Notes under the pieces: generated by a model
Told to the model about the DNA's origin: nothing
Database searches by the model: none
Seen by the model: the letters and a program-made list of their open reading frames with translations, nothing else
Translations under genes and position numbers: made by a program
Shown here: positions 50,220 through 60,189 of the stretch, piece after piece
Numbering within the stretch: position 1 is the first letter of the stretch
Layout of the letters: every line of letters starts with the position of its first letter
Assembly (NCBI RefSeq): GCF_000234665.1
Contig: NC_018336.1
Coordinates: forward strand, 413,069 to 477,068
Reading direction: 5' to 3'
Origin: Leishmania mexicana MHOM/GT/2001/U1103
Taxonomy: Eukaryota > Euglenozoa > Kinetoplastea > Trypanosomatida > Trypanosomatidae
Length of the DNA stretch: 64,000 bases

Positions 50220-53045
50220 ATGGATTTCACGCCTTCCAGTTCCTGCGCGCTTCGGAAGCGACTGTTGGGCCTCTTCAACGTCTACTCAACGGTGGTGCCG
50301 GGCGGCGATGGTGTCTGCGAGCTGAATGGTGTTCGACGGCTCGAGGCATCTCGCTATCACGCGTGTCTCAATTCCCTGGCACGTCTCAGCAGCTTTCGTA
50401 ACTTGTTTATCGGTAGCGAAGATGACATGGCCATACGGGTGGCCGCGACGCAGCTGCAGTCTAGGCCGATACAGGACATACTGTGGAGAGAAGCGGTGAG
50501 GCGAGATGCGAACTGTGCTCGGCAGCAGCAGCGCCTGAACCTGCTTGAGGCGGAAAGAACTGCCGCCCTTTGGCCCAGTAACGATGACTACGCCGACGAG
50601 GATTTCCTCGGCGAGGCATGCTACAGCCCCTCGACCTTTAGTCATGGCATTCACTCAACGTCCAGCGAAGATGCCGGCGCAGCGGACGACGCGAGAGGCA
50701 GCATTTCATGGAACGCCTTGCACTCGGTCCTTGTCCTCTACCTGTACGATCACCAACGCTTCCACAACTCTTTTCTGACCCCAGAAGTCGACGCGCTGCG
50801 AAGCGACAGCGATGGAGGCATCATGATGCGCACCGGCCCGGGCAAAGTGTGCGCGCAGGAGAAGCAAAGCAATGTGGCTGCCATGACGCCGCCGGTGCGA
50901 AGAAAGGCAACTTATGCGAATAGCGCTACTCGTGTAGCCGCGATCCAGGCAGACGAGCGGCAACCTTGTGGCCCCACTAAGTCTGCTGCACCCTCACCGT
51001 GGACTGCGAATCCGCAGCCTTCGTTGCAGGGTACTTTGCCTCGGCAGCCCAACATGGAGTTTGCGATGGATGTGCACATGAGAGAGGAAGATGCCGGCAG
51101 GTCACTCGAGCCGGTGTACACGCCGCCAAGCCCACCGTCACCCCGAAAGCACGCGCAGCGCGAAGCAGCCAAGTTCTCGTATCAACAACGCCACATTGGT
51201 GTTGTGGCCGATGTGGAGGTCCTCAGCGGCGGACAGCCGTTTTTTCGTCGCGCTGCGTCAGCGTCGGTGTCCTCGTTCTCGTCGTCGTGGTCACCCCCGT
51301 CTGCGATGAGTGCCGTAGTTCCGAAGAGAATAGCGGCGACGACTCGACGGCAGTGGTCTGCCTCTCCGTCACCGCGGAGACCTGCGAGTGCCGCGGTGGT
51401 CTTCGGAGAGGAACATGCCGCGGCTTCTCCGACCCCGCACGTGGCTCGCGTTCTCAGGCTGCGCCCTCAGTCACCCTCTCAGCAGAACACGATGGCGGGC
51501 CAGCCGCGAGAGTACCATCATCGAAAGCATCGCGCCAGCCGTGCTGGCGCAGCCGTGCCGAGGCTGGTCACTGTCAAGAGAAGCGCACGTGTGCAGCGAC
51601 TGTACACGACACGCCATCCGCAGCCCGCGAACCCGGCGGATGCGACGCCGGAGTTGGCGATCCGGGAAGGAGGCACTGGTGCCGATGCGAACAAGCCAAA
51701 GTTGTGCTTGCTCGTACCCCAGCCGCCAGTTTCACGGCCAGTACTCGCCGAGGCATGGCCAGACAGGCGCGAGTACTCTTGCGACTCGAAAGCCCCTCCC
51801 ACCACCCGCCATGAGGGATGCTTCTGCGAGGCGGAGGAGAACGCTTCCTTACTCGATATCAAACTCCAGCGCGAACGGACCGGCGAGCGATCGGACAGCG
51901 GCAGCCATGCTCAGGGCCGCCGCACCACTTCATTTGCCCTCAGCGCTCCGAGGGGAGGCAGCGCCGAGGCAAGTAATGGCGGTGGCTCAATGCGACCCGA
52001 CTGGGTGCGCGGGACTTCTCCAACAAAGCCGCCGCCCTCTCCCGGCACCCCTCCAGCGCTGCTTAGGGCCCCAGTGTTGCCCTCCCGCGCCCCCTTAGCT
52101 GCATCAGTGGGCGTGGAGGATGCAGCGAGCGATCAGGAGAACCAGCCGCCTCCGACGCAGACTTCGCGGCGGCGCAATGCTCTCTACCAACTGGAGCACC
52201 CCCTCCCCTTTACTACTGGCGAGCCTTTGGCTCCTCACTTCCTCAAGGAAGAGCGTCATACCGGAGTAGCAGCGGTCCCGGCGATGGTGGTGCCAGTGCA
52301 TCACGCCACCGCACCGTCGCCGACACCTACTCCGCGGGAGGATGAGACGGACGCATGGCAGCATTCTGCGGTCCACCGTGAGGCATCAGCTGTTGCACCC
52401 TCGTCTCCGCTCCACCATTTCACGACTCAGCCGGAGCCGAGGCAACGGCGGCGTCAGCCACAAGAGCAGCACCAGCCCATTCGGCGACCGACACCCCAGC
52501 AGCTCATCGGAATGTCGCGTCTTCCTTTCTCGCCATTCGACACATCGTCGCCGGCCACCAACAGAAGCTCGCGCGTTTCATCGACGGAGCAACAGCAGAA
52601 AGACCGGAAGCTCATGCCTGCACCAACCCTCACTAATCCAGCACCCCCGACGCTATCCCCCTTCTTCTGTGAGACGACGCACCGTCCGTTTGCGAGCGCA
52701 GATGTGATGAGGTCGACAGTGATAGATGAAGAAGCACGCACACCAACAAGGCGCTGGTCACCAGGCCCGCAGAGCCTCACGTGTCGCACCCCAACTAGCA
52801 TGGTATCTCCCATGAATCGCCAACCGCCAACACCACTCTCGCCGGCGTCAACGAAGGCGCAGCAGCAGCAACCGGATGGGCGATCGCCTCCACCTCGGCT
52901 GTCGAGTCGTGCGAAAGCTCAATCCATCACCCGCGTCAGCCGCACTCTGCAGACGCCGCCACGGGTGCCTTCCACTCGCGTACTTCTGTCTCCCTCTGGC
53001 AGTCTGGAAGTAACAACGCCTCCCTCGCTATCGCCCTCCATGTAG
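50220..53045 (+). CDS. Large, mostly disordered basic protein (hypothetical)
   Basis: A 941-residue protein, unrecognised. Residues 1-130 look ordered and helical (LRKRLLGLFNVYSTVV, YHACLNSLARLSSFRNLFIG, IQDILWREAVRRDANCARQQQ), with a second ordered piece at about 155-185 (WNALHSVLVLYLYDHQRF). From about residue 250 to the end it is low-complexity, rich in Pro, Ser, Arg, Ala and Gln, with many SP/TP dipeptides that would suit proline-directed kinases, as in trypanosomatid cytoskeletal or cell-cycle proteins. There is no membrane segment. The gene starts at the first ATG (CTCC context). The last ten codons and the stop codon form one arm of a long hairpin with the start of the 3' UTR. Confidence 0.82.
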   Translation: MDFTPSSSCALRKRLLGLFNVYSTVVPGGDGVCELNGVRRLEASRYHACLNSLARLSSFRNLFIGSEDDMAIRVAATQLQSRPIQDILWREAVRRDANCARQQQRLNLLEAERTAALWPSNDDYADEDFLGEACYSPSTFSHGIHSTSSEDAGAADDARGSISWNALHSVLVLYLYDHQRFHNSFLTPEVDALRSDSDGGIMMRTGPGKVCAQEKQSNVAAMTPPVRRKATYANSATRVAAIQADERQPCGPTKSAAPSPWTANPQPSLQGTLPRQPNMEFAMDVHMREEDAGRSLEPVYTPPSPPSPRKHAQREAAKFSYQQRHIGVVADVEVLSGGQPFFRRAASASVSSFSSSWSPPSAMSAVVPKRIAATTRRQWSASPSPRRPASAAVVFGEEHAAASPTPHVARVLRLRPQSPSQQNTMAGQPREYHHRKHRASRAGAAVPRLVTVKRSARVQRLYTTRHPQPANPADATPELAIREGGTGADANKPKLCLLVPQPPVSRPVLAEAWPDRREYSCDSKAPPTTRHEGCFCEAEENASLLDIKLQRERTGERSDSGSHAQGRRTTSFALSAPRGGSAEASNGGGSMRPDWVRGTSPTKPPPSPGTPPALLRAPVLPSRAPLAASVGVEDAASDQENQPPPTQTSRRRNALYQLEHPLPFTTGEPLAPHFLKEERHTGVAAVPAMVVPVHHATAPSPTPTPREDETDAWQHSAVHREASAVAPSSPLHHFTTQPEPRQRRRQPQEQHQPIRRPTPQQLIGMSRLPFSPFDTSSPATNRSSRVSSTEQQQKDRKLMPAPTLTNPAPPTLSPFFCETTHRPFASADVMRSTVIDEEARTPTRRWSPGPQSLTCRTPTSMVSPMNRQPPTPLSPASTKAQQQQPDGRSPPPRLSSRAKAQSITRVSRTLQTPPRVPSTRVLLSPSGSLEVTTPPSLSPSM

Positions 53046-53113
53046 TCGCAGCAGCGGCGACGAGGCGGCTGTTGCGATAGGTGGGAGGAGGCGATAGTGA
53101 GGGAGGCGTTGTT
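53012..53113 (+). other. Long RNA hairpin enclosing a stop codon
   Basis: Arm 53012-53039 pairs with 53087-53113 over 27 positions, with one G-U pair and one bulged C. Inside it, 53046-53055 pairs with 53068-53077 over ten positions with one G-U. The TAG stop (53043-53045) lies in the junction between the two stems, and the upstream arm is the coding sequence for the C-terminus. The structure looks like an inverted duplication. Confidence 0.8.
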
Positions 53114-53855
53114 GGACAGAGAAGCTGAGCGGGGAAAGGTGGGCAAGGGAGCACGGCATGTCGACAAGGCACCGCACCGCTCTTCCCCCCCCCCTTCCCC
53201 ACCACCACTACCCCAGCCCTAACGGCCCACCGCCTTGGCTTTCACTGATTTGGCGTCCTTCCTTTTGGTTTATGGTGACCCCCGCATCAATCCTTGTGCG
53301 TGTGGGGGTCTCTTTTCTCCCTTGTTGCGGATGTGTATCTTGCTGTCGCCCTTATGGTAGGGTGTCCAGCAGTGCACAGCCGTTCTCTGTCGCACCCCTC
53401 TTAACCCACGCACCCCCACCCCCTCTCCAAAGTGTATCTGTGTCCTGCACGCCCTCTCCCACTCCACAGACTTGTACCCTCGTCGGCCTCATTTCCTTCG
53501 TTCCACGAATGCACCACCACACCAGCACCAGCACCAGAAGAGTAGAGGAGGAGGAGGGATGCGTATATGCGAGGCCGGGCTCCATTCGGACAAGACGTGC
53601 AGCAAGGGTGCGCCACGCCTGCGAAGAGGCGCCGCAGCGCATCAAGTCTGTGCCGCACCCCTCTGTGGGCGACTGGCCTGCAGACGTCTTGGGCACGGCT
53701 CTCGGCCTCTCCACCCTTGCGTGAAGCCTCACTCGCCTTCGCGTGCGCCAAGACCTTCTGCCTGTGCCTCATTTCTCTCCCTGCCTGCACCTCTTCCTCT
53801 CGCGCTCTCTGTCTCTCCGAATCCTGCACGCACACAGCAGGAAAGCAGCTTTCCT
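53046..53855. other. Intergenic / UTR region
   Basis: It begins with the downstream arm of the stop-codon hairpin. The remainder is C- and T-rich with no supported gene. The next CDS frame is open upstream to 53472, without protein-like composition. Confidence 0.55.
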
Positions 53856-54848
53856 ATGCACAGCGCGCCGCGGACGAGTGCACCTGTGGTGCATCGCCTC
53901 AGCCTCCCTCGCCAGACGCGGCTTATCGTGATTCGACAGCATACGTCTCCGTGGCGCTTCGCGGCATCGACAGCATCGGCGGGGACTCTTCTTCTCAGCC
54001 ACAGCAGCAGGAGCGGCGCCTCTGCGGTGGCGTGTAGCTGTCTGTCGTTCCAGCGCGCGCACATCCGCACGGTCGTTCCTCCTCGTCCGGCTGTAACGAC
54101 ACTTGTATACCTGGACCACTTCGGCCGAGCGGTGCGCACCGGCGTCGAGACGGACCTCTCGCTCATCCGCACCCGTGACAACAAGTTTTACCTGCAGCGG
54201 GTGCTGCCCGATGGGGAAGTCGTACGGTGGTTGGCGCCTGGCCTCAACTATCTCAAGAACGTCACCAACTTCGAAACGTACGCGCTCAACGATATAGATG
54301 AGAACGGTGGCATTGTTATACCTGCTGATGTGATGCCGACGGCGGCCCACGACCCACCAGGCTACCGCGACGCCATCTTTTACATTACGAAGCTTGAGGC
54401 GACGAGCAAGTTCACACGCAAGGATCGCCGTCGCTGGCACCGACGCCTCTTCGCGCACTGGAAAGAAAGCCCGGAGAAGTACCTGAATCATGCACTGGGC
54501 ACCTACGGCATTACCTTCCTTGTGGTGCTTTGGGTCTGCGTGCGCGGCTTCCACAGCATCAAGAACCAAAAGCCGTTCTGGGATATAAACGTGTATGGCC
54601 GCACCGACGAGGAGCGAGAGCGCACCGACCCGTGGCTGCGGCTGAAGCGCTTCTCGGAGCGCCACCCGGAGCATGAGGGGGTGGACATGACCGTGACGAT
54701 GTTATCGCCTGGCCAGTCGCGGCTGTCGAGTGCCCGGTCCGAGCTGCGTGAGTCGGACTTCACAGATCCGCACTACCACAGCGAGTTCTGGTGGAAGGTG
54801 CGGCACTGCTATTACTACGGTCACTGGCCGAAGGGCATGGCGGAGTAG
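53856..54848 (+). CDS. Single-pass, probably mitochondrial membrane protein (hypothetical)
   Basis: A 330-residue protein. The first ~75 residues are rich in Arg, Ser, Ala and Thr with no acidic residues, as in a mitochondrial targeting sequence. A soluble middle part (VTTLVYLDHFGRAVRTGVETDLS, residues about 85-110, shortened) follows, then a very basic stretch FTRKDRRRWHRRLF near 188-202 and one membrane helix at about 217-234 (TFLVVLWVCVRGF). The C-terminal ~95 residues are charged and end with a Trp/Tyr/His-rich motif, FWWKVRHCYYYGHW. No family is recognised. The topology fits a kinetoplastid-specific subunit of a respiratory complex, ATP synthase or the mitoribosome-membrane interface, which is inference. 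The start is the first ATG that leaves a presequence and is not within leader-type sequence. Confidence 0.75.
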   Translation: MHSAPRTSAPVVHRLSLPRQTRLIVIRQHTSPWRFAASTASAGTLLLSHSSRSGASAVACSCLSFQRAHIRTVVPPRPAVTTLVYLDHFGRAVRTGVETDLSLIRTRDNKFYLQRVLPDGEVVRWLAPGLNYLKNVTNFETYALNDIDENGGIVIPADVMPTAAHDPPGYRDAIFYITKLEATSKFTRKDRRRWHRRLFAHWKESPEKYLNHALGTYGITFLVVLWVCVRGFHSIKNQKPFWDINVYGRTDEERERTDPWLRLKRFSERHPEHEGVDMTVTMLSPGQSRLSSARSELRESDFTDPHYHSEFWWKVRHCYYYGHWPKGMAE

Positions 54849-55386
54849 CCGGGAAGCTCAAACGCGCAAACCCAGGCGCTCACGCACCCCGCGCAGGGTG
54901 TGCGGGTGTGTGCGTGTCCGCGCCTCCGGAAAGTGGGGAGGAGGGCCGTCTCACGTGATGCTTCTGTGAAGGTTTTCACGGGCGCGCACCTATCGAATGA
55001 GCAAGGAGGGCAAGGAAAAAGACAGACAGGCATTGAAGTGATCACGGAGAGAAATGGAGGTGGAAGCAACTGCAAGATGACGCGTGCACGGTGTCCCTCA
55101 GTCGTTGTAGGCCTCTTGGGTTCTCACCCGTGAAGGACAGTATTCAAAGTGTCCCCCGCCGCCCTCTCTCTTGTGAATGTGATGCGTGAGTGCCGCGGCT
55201 GTGTGTTGAGTGCTGCACATGTTCTCCCGATTCTTACGATCCACGCCTCCTCTCTTCGGATCACACGATGCACGACATGCACACGCTACACATAAACACC
55301 TGCATGGGTTTGTGGTGCGCACGCTGAGGTAGAGCCCACACGCACACACAAAAACGTAAAGGGACCGAACTACAAAAGCCGGAGCC
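54849..55386. other. Intergenic / UTR region
   Basis: Mixed sequence, about half a kilobase, with no gene supported. It ends in a CA/A-rich leader immediately before the next ATG. Confidence 0.6.
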
Positions 55387-55890
55387 ATGTCCATGACCCA
55401 AAACATTGTGCGGCGCATCTTCGGCGACCGCAAGCTGCCAGAGAACTTGTCGAATGAGGAGTACGACAAGTACATGCAGGAAAATTTTCCAAAGTGGATG
55501 AAGGAGTTTGAGGACGGCGGCTTCCTCGAGAAAACGAAGCTGCCTCCCATCAAGAGTGAGGAAGAGTTCATCGCAAAGTTGCAGGAGCACAAGGACGAGT
55601 TGATGGTGATAAAGTACTGGAAGCACGGGTGCATCCCTTGTTTAACATTCGCGGAGATGTACAAGGAGGCGGCCGAGAGGTGTTCCAAGGAGAAAAAGAA
55701 GATTGTGTGGTACAGCGTTGATACCAAAGCGCTGAGCACGCGGCAGCTCATTGACTACCAGCTCATCTCCGGCACTCCCACCATTCAAACCTTCACGGGA
55801 CAGAAGCAGCTGGGAAACGAAATCAGGGCCGTGAACGCGGAGGAGTTGCTGAAAGAGCTAGACAAGCGCGTCCCAAAGTCTCCATCGTAA
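55387..55890 (+). CDS. Thioredoxin-like protein with CIPC active site
   Basis: A 167-residue protein. The thioredoxin fold occupies about residues 57-160: strand VIKYWKHG, active-site CIPC at 82-85, a following helix (LTFAEMYKEAAERC), strand IVWYSVDT, and the cis-proline segment SGTPTIQTF that packs against the active site. The normal Trp and Gly of WCGPC are replaced (HGCIPC), which usually shifts redox potential and partner choice. The ~55-residue N-terminal extension is charged and helical (NEEYDKYMQENFPKWMKEF), with a short basic start (MSMTQNIVRRIFGDRK) that could be a mitochondrial signal. Classical thioredoxins are about 107 residues, so this is a distinct thioredoxin-domain protein, possibly a dedicated reductase for one partner. 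Both active-site cysteines are present, so it is probably redox active. Confidence 0.88.
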   Translation: MSMTQNIVRRIFGDRKLPENLSNEEYDKYMQENFPKWMKEFEDGGFLEKTKLPPIKSEEEFIAKLQEHKDELMVIKYWKHGCIPCLTFAEMYKEAAERCSKEKKKIVWYSVDTKALSTRQLIDYQLISGTPTIQTFTGQKQLGNEIRAVNAEELLKELDKRVPKSPS

Positions 55891-56804
55891 TCGGGCGAGC
55901 GGCCATTTGTGCTTGCCGGCGACACGGCATACACGTTGGGCACTGAGGGTGCGAGGACGAGCGTGCAGCGATGGGTCTGTGGCTGTGTCTGCATCTCGTT
56001 CTTCCCCCAAGGCTTTTGGTAGTATTTGGTCCTCCTTCGCAGCTGGTCCTGTCGCAGCTGATTCTGTGGATCAGGTAGCGGGTGCGCCACCGCTGCTGTT
56101 GCTGCTGAGCGCGCTGTCATCACATCGCTTTGCGAAACCACGAAAAGGGCGAACAAACGAAAACGAAAAAGAAATCATCTGACGTCTTATGCACCTCAAA
56201 AAGTGTGAGCAGGGACGACCTCAAGTATCTCCCTCACCACCACCCTCACGTGCGCGTTGCTTCTGGGTCACGGCACACGGCAGACGCGCACCTCAACAAG
56301 TGCAATGCCCCCCCCCGCCCCTCTCTCTCCGCTTCGTCACGGTTCCTCGCAAAAGAAACGCTGCCGCTTCTTCTCGACTGTGGCGTCGGCACGTCTCCTC
56401 CCCAACCACATCCCCGTGTCATCTCTCTCGGGGGAAGGTGCGGTGCATCGTCCCTCTCCGGGCCGTTTTCTCACCCCGCACCGAGCGTGTTTCCCGAGGC
56501 ACCACCCTGGCTGCCTTGATCAGCGCTGCCTCGCACACAAAAACGCGGTCCCTCTCCGTATTCTTCGCGGATTAGGCACAGCCGCCGCCCCCTTTCCCCG
56601 CCACCACCATCCTCTTCATTTCCTTTTCACTCTGAATCCCCTCCAACCCCCCTCCCCTCTCCCCCCGCTTGCCTCTCCGCTTGGCTGCCTCACACAGGGA
56701 CAGAGAGAAATGGAGAAGGGAACAGTGACTCCTGGAAGGGCGTGAGCAGACTACGACAAACGAAAAAAAAAGGAGCGCAGTGGTCATACATGCCTGCGCG
56801 ACAG

Positions 56805-56829
56805 AACAAACAAACAAACAAACAAACAA
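56805..56829. repeat. (CAAA)n tetranucleotide repeat
   Basis: About six tandem CAAA units in the leader-proximal intergenic region. Confidence 0.9.
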
Positions 56830-57240
56830 AACGAAAGCGGCACAGCGCTACTCGTTGATACAGCAACTGCAGTGTCTTCTTTCGGTTTTTTTCTCGTTTT
56901 TTTTGGGGGGGAAGGGGGGGCTTCTTTGCTTTCTCCTGTCACTCTCACGAAGAGAAGGCCTCTGCCCGCCGCCCCGGCCCCATCCAATCTATGCAGGCCG
57001 CGGGACTCTTCCCGCAGAGCCTTCGTTGCGCCTAACGCTCATACATCACTGCGTTGGCCGTCCACCACCACCACCACCCCCCGCCATTCCGTTTCTTTCC
57101 CTTCTGTTTGCGCGTCATCTTACTTACTCTTCTTCGTTGTTGCAAGGCGGCGGCGGCGGGCGAAACTGCCACGGTACCACTGCGGGAGGGAAACATTGCC
57201 TGGAAGAAGACCTGCAACGCCATTGCTTCGGGTTGACTCT

Positions 57241-57280
57241 GCTGCCTCTCCCCTTCGATTTCCCCCTTCCTCACACTAAG
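57241..57280 (+). promoter_or_regulatory. Predicted polypyrimidine tract and spliced-leader acceptor
   Basis: A pyrimidine-rich tract at 57241-57273 precedes AG at 57279-57280. The first ATG after it is the MFS start at 57310. This supports that start over the GTG at 57280 in the same open frame. Confidence 0.5.
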
Positions 57281-57309
57281 TGTTTTGCATATTGGTCCCT
57301 GTGAACGAA

Positions 57310-59085
57310 ATGCCACTGCCGCAACCGTTGCGTGGCCGACGCGAGGGAGATGAGACCAGCAGTGACAACCTCAGCGCTGCCACCTGTGGTAGCTGCACCT
57401 CCATCCCGTTCACCGCGGTCGAGCCCACGACGACCGAGGAGTCCATGCGCGCCTCCATCCTCAACCCGGAAAACCTATCATTTGTCGGGTTCAACTTCAG
57501 CAGCGCTGTCTTTTCCAACATCAGTTTTGCCGGTGGCAACGGCAAAACGGCGGCATCGTCAACTCATAGACGGCGCACTGAAGTCGCCGATGCAAGCGAC
57601 TCCGCCTCCCGCACCCCAGCGACGGCCGCAGCGACGACCACCGCTGTGAACAAGATCCCGGCCATCATCGGGTACTTCAGCTTCACCTTTGGCGCCGGCA
57701 TCTGCGTTTTTTACAGTCGCATCTTTCAAGCGAAAGGGTTTTCTCCGTATGAGATCGGCATCCTCGTCTCGGCGAACCCTCTACTGAGCATGACACTGCT
57801 TCCTGTGCTGAGCTACCTGGCCGACAAGTTCCGCTGTCAGACGCCGATGTCGCTCGTGAGCATCCTCATTGCAACCGTGTCCATGTTTGGGTACACCATC
57901 TCCGGACGGCGCGTGTTCACCATAGTGTGCTTCCTTGTCATGACAGCCTCGCGTGTCGTGATTGGCCCACTCCTTGACCAACGGATACTCATGATGTTTC
58001 CAAAGCAAGTGCGGTCCAGCTCGTGGAGCTACGTCCGCTCCTACGCGGCCATCGGCTGGGGCATCGGGTCACTGGTGGCGTCGCTCATCTTCTCATACAC
58101 TGGTAACTGGGTGACTGTGACAGTACAGTACGCTCTCGGCCAGGTCGGCTTGGCATACTGCATGGTGGTGGTAAAACCCTACGAGCGAATCGAGCGTATG
58201 CCGCTGAAGTTTGTAGAGGTGCTGAAGCTGCTCTGGGGCAACAAGCGGCTGATGCTCTTCTTGTTTGCAGCGACGATGATGGGTACAGGGTACAGTTTCA
58301 TCGACAACTTTCTTTTCCTCTTTCTTGGCGAGCTGGGCGGGTCCGAGGTGCTGATGGGCCTCGCCGTCATCCTCGCTGTGAGTACCGAAATTCCGCTCTT
58401 CCAAGGGTCGCTGCAGCTGCTCCAGATGTTGACGGAGCGGCAGATGATGACCATCGCCATGGGTGTCTGGGCGTTCCGGGTGATGTGCTACGCCATGCTG
58501 ACCAAGGCGTGGATGGTTCTGCTAATCGAGCCTCTGCACGGTGTGACCTTTGCCTTTATGTGGCTGCCGTCTGTGCACATCATCTCGCGCGCGTTTCCGC
58601 CAAAGCTGTCCAGCTCCGCCGCCGGATTACTCTTCACCCTCACGAGCGGCGTCGGCCCAATGATTGGCAACCTGCTCGCCGGCACCCTCTACACCTTGAT
58701 TGGCCCACGCAAGATGTTCTTGTGCGCGGCTGTCGCTATGACGACCGTGCTGATCTTCTTCCAGACTCTGGACCGCATTCTTGAACTACGCGGTATGTCA
58801 GTGGTGTACGAGCCGGACGCAGAAGAAAATGTGGCGTCCGACCACGCCGTGACAGCGGACAAAGACCAGGCCGAGACACAGCAACCGCGAAAAGAGATAA
58901 CACTGGTGTCTACCAACGATCCCAGGAGCAGCGGTAGCCGCAGGAGCGGCGCCGCACCTTCGACTGTGGCGCAACGCATAAAGCTGAAGGATTCCGACGA
59001 AGGGCGGAGAAGGACCATCGACGTGGTCGAGAGCGAACTACTATCCTCGTTTCACGGCTGCGTTGAGGGCACAAATGATGTTTGA
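57310..59085 (+). CDS. Major facilitator superfamily transporter (MFSD6-like / MFS_1-like)
   Basis: A 591-residue polytopic protein. A polar N-terminal tail of about 115 residues is followed by about twelve membrane helices at about 116-490. TM1 begins KIPAIIGYFSFTFGAGICVFY, then the loop after TM2 reads LADKFRC, a form of the MFS G-x-x-x-D-R/K motif. The second half contains EPLHGVTFAFMWLPSVHIISRAFPP, typical of the MFSD6/LacY-like branch, and SSSAAGLLFTLTSGVGPMIGNL. A charged C-terminal tail of about 95 residues (about 497-591) is hydrophilic. The substrate cannot be read from sequence. The start is the first ATG after a plausible splice acceptor. A truncated SIDER lies immediately downstream, probably in its 3' UTR. 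Confidence 0.9.
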   Translation: MPLPQPLRGRREGDETSSDNLSAATCGSCTSIPFTAVEPTTTEESMRASILNPENLSFVGFNFSSAVFSNISFAGGNGKTAASSTHRRRTEVADASDSASRTPATAAATTTAVNKIPAIIGYFSFTFGAGICVFYSRIFQAKGFSPYEIGILVSANPLLSMTLLPVLSYLADKFRCQTPMSLVSILIATVSMFGYTISGRRVFTIVCFLVMTASRVVIGPLLDQRILMMFPKQVRSSSWSYVRSYAAIGWGIGSLVASLIFSYTGNWVTVTVQYALGQVGLAYCMVVVKPYERIERMPLKFVEVLKLLWGNKRLMLFLFAATMMGTGYSFIDNFLFLFLGELGGSEVLMGLAVILAVSTEIPLFQGSLQLLQMLTERQMMTIAMGVWAFRVMCYAMLTKAWMVLLIEPLHGVTFAFMWLPSVHIISRAFPPKLSSSAAGLLFTLTSGVGPMIGNLLAGTLYTLIGPRKMFLCAAVAMTTVLIFFQTLDRILELRGMSVVYEPDAEENVASDHAVTADKDQAETQQPRKEITLVSTNDPRSSGSRRSGAAPSTVAQRIKLKDSDEGRRRTIDVVESELLSSFHGCVEGTNDV

Positions 59086-59140
59086 ATATTTTCCACTGGC
59101 CTTCCCCCACCATCACGGGGCCACACCGGCAAACGTATAA

Positions 59141-59510
59141 GCATACACAACCACAGCTCATCCCCTCGCCCTCTAGGCCGAGCCGTCCTGCCCTTGCATC
59201 GGGGCCATGCGCCGAACGGGCCGCGTCCAGGGTGCTGCTCGAGGGCACAAGCGGTGACGCCTGTCGTGCGGGTAGCAGGGGATGCCGGCTCCTTTGCCAT
59301 TGCCGAGCTATTGCGCGCTTGCCAGCGTCGTTCCTCCACCCCAGCTCCCAACGGCCAACGACAATCCGAACGGTGGGGCGCACGCGGCGGGCCAGTGGCG
59401 CTAGCATTTGGGCCCCAATGCGCCGCAATGTGCCGTCTTCCACCGCTGCAGGGACAGCGCTGAGCACCATGAGGAGGGAGAGCGAGTCCGTGGCAGCAGC
59501 CAAAACATGC
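59141..59510 (+). mobile_element. SIDER-type degenerate retroposon with internal deletion
   Basis: It begins GCATACACAACCACAGCTCATC, identical to the start of the minus-strand copy at 18750, and keeps the blocks GAGCCGTCCTGCCCTTGCA and GTCCAGGGTGCTGCTCGAGG. Relative to that copy it lacks about 86 bases; the break at about 59217-59222 lies at a short repeat, CGGGC, that flanks the missing segment in the longer copy. Similarity fades beyond about 59330, so the far end is uncertain. It starts 55 bases after the MFS stop codon and is therefore probably in that mRNA's 3' UTR. Confidence 0.7.
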
Positions 59511-59641
59511 TTCTCTGTGTCGTAGCTGGTCCGGTTATCCTCGCACTAGATCGGCCCCCAGCTGCACTGCTTTACACATTGTGCGGTAGCTGCAAGCGAA
59601 GCGCAAAGTGAGCAGCAGCCTCTTGTCCGTGTACCTGTGAG

Positions 59642-59661
59642 TGCATTATTACCATAATGCA
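59642..59661. other. Perfect 8-bp hairpin (4-nt loop)
   Basis: TGCATTAT at 59642-59649 is complementary to ATAATGCA at 59654-59661 around TACC. Confidence 0.6.
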
Positions 59662-60013
59662 TCGCGGCCGTACCTGACTTGCTTTCTAACCGTGCTTTAC
59701 TGTCTGTTCCCAGCGAGTAAGGTAGCTTCCCACGACGGGAAAATGTCTGCTCGCATGGTGCTAGTTTTTCTTCGTTTGGAGAGTGCGTCCGCAGCCCACC
59801 CGGGAGTGATGCATTGAGGTGCAGGCGACCGCCGTGCATAAAGTGTGTGTGTGTGCGTGCAGTGCCCTGAAGGGGGCGTCGTCTGCATGCTCGTATGAAG
59901 GCTGCCGAAGCGCTGTGACGCCACCGCGGTCGGGCGTGTGTGCATCTGCCGCACGAAGTTCGGAAGGTGGCCTTCGCGCGTGAGTGCAGAGAGACAAAGA
60001 CGGGTACGGCTCA

Positions 60014-60033
60014 CCACCACTGTGGAGTGGTGG
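60014..60033. other. Perfect 8-bp hairpin (4-nt loop)
   Basis: CCACCACT at 60014-60021 is complementary to AGTGGTGG at 60026-60033 around GTGG. Confidence 0.6.
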
Positions 60034-60189
60034 GGCAGTAGGTCCGCCTCCTCACGTAGGTCTCCGCTGTCTGGGCGCATTGGTGTTCCCATAGTGATTG
60101 CGGCTGCTTTTGGAACGAAGGTGCTCAAGGGCCCCCCTCCGTAGTTTGATCCGGCACTATCCCGTCACACGATGGCATCGTAGAACTTC

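Larger units (their letters stand above)
55891..57309. other. Intergenic / UTR region
   Basis: Pyrimidine-rich sequence with an (ACAA)n run at about 56805-56829, a G-run near 56905-56919 and a CAC-rich run near 57063-57078. No gene is supported. Confidence 0.6.

Noticed and set aside
57280..57309. GTG-initiated 10-codon extension of the MFS transporter
   Set aside because: The first ATG (57310) follows a good polypyrimidine/AG signal; a GTG start is unlikely in a nuclear gene.
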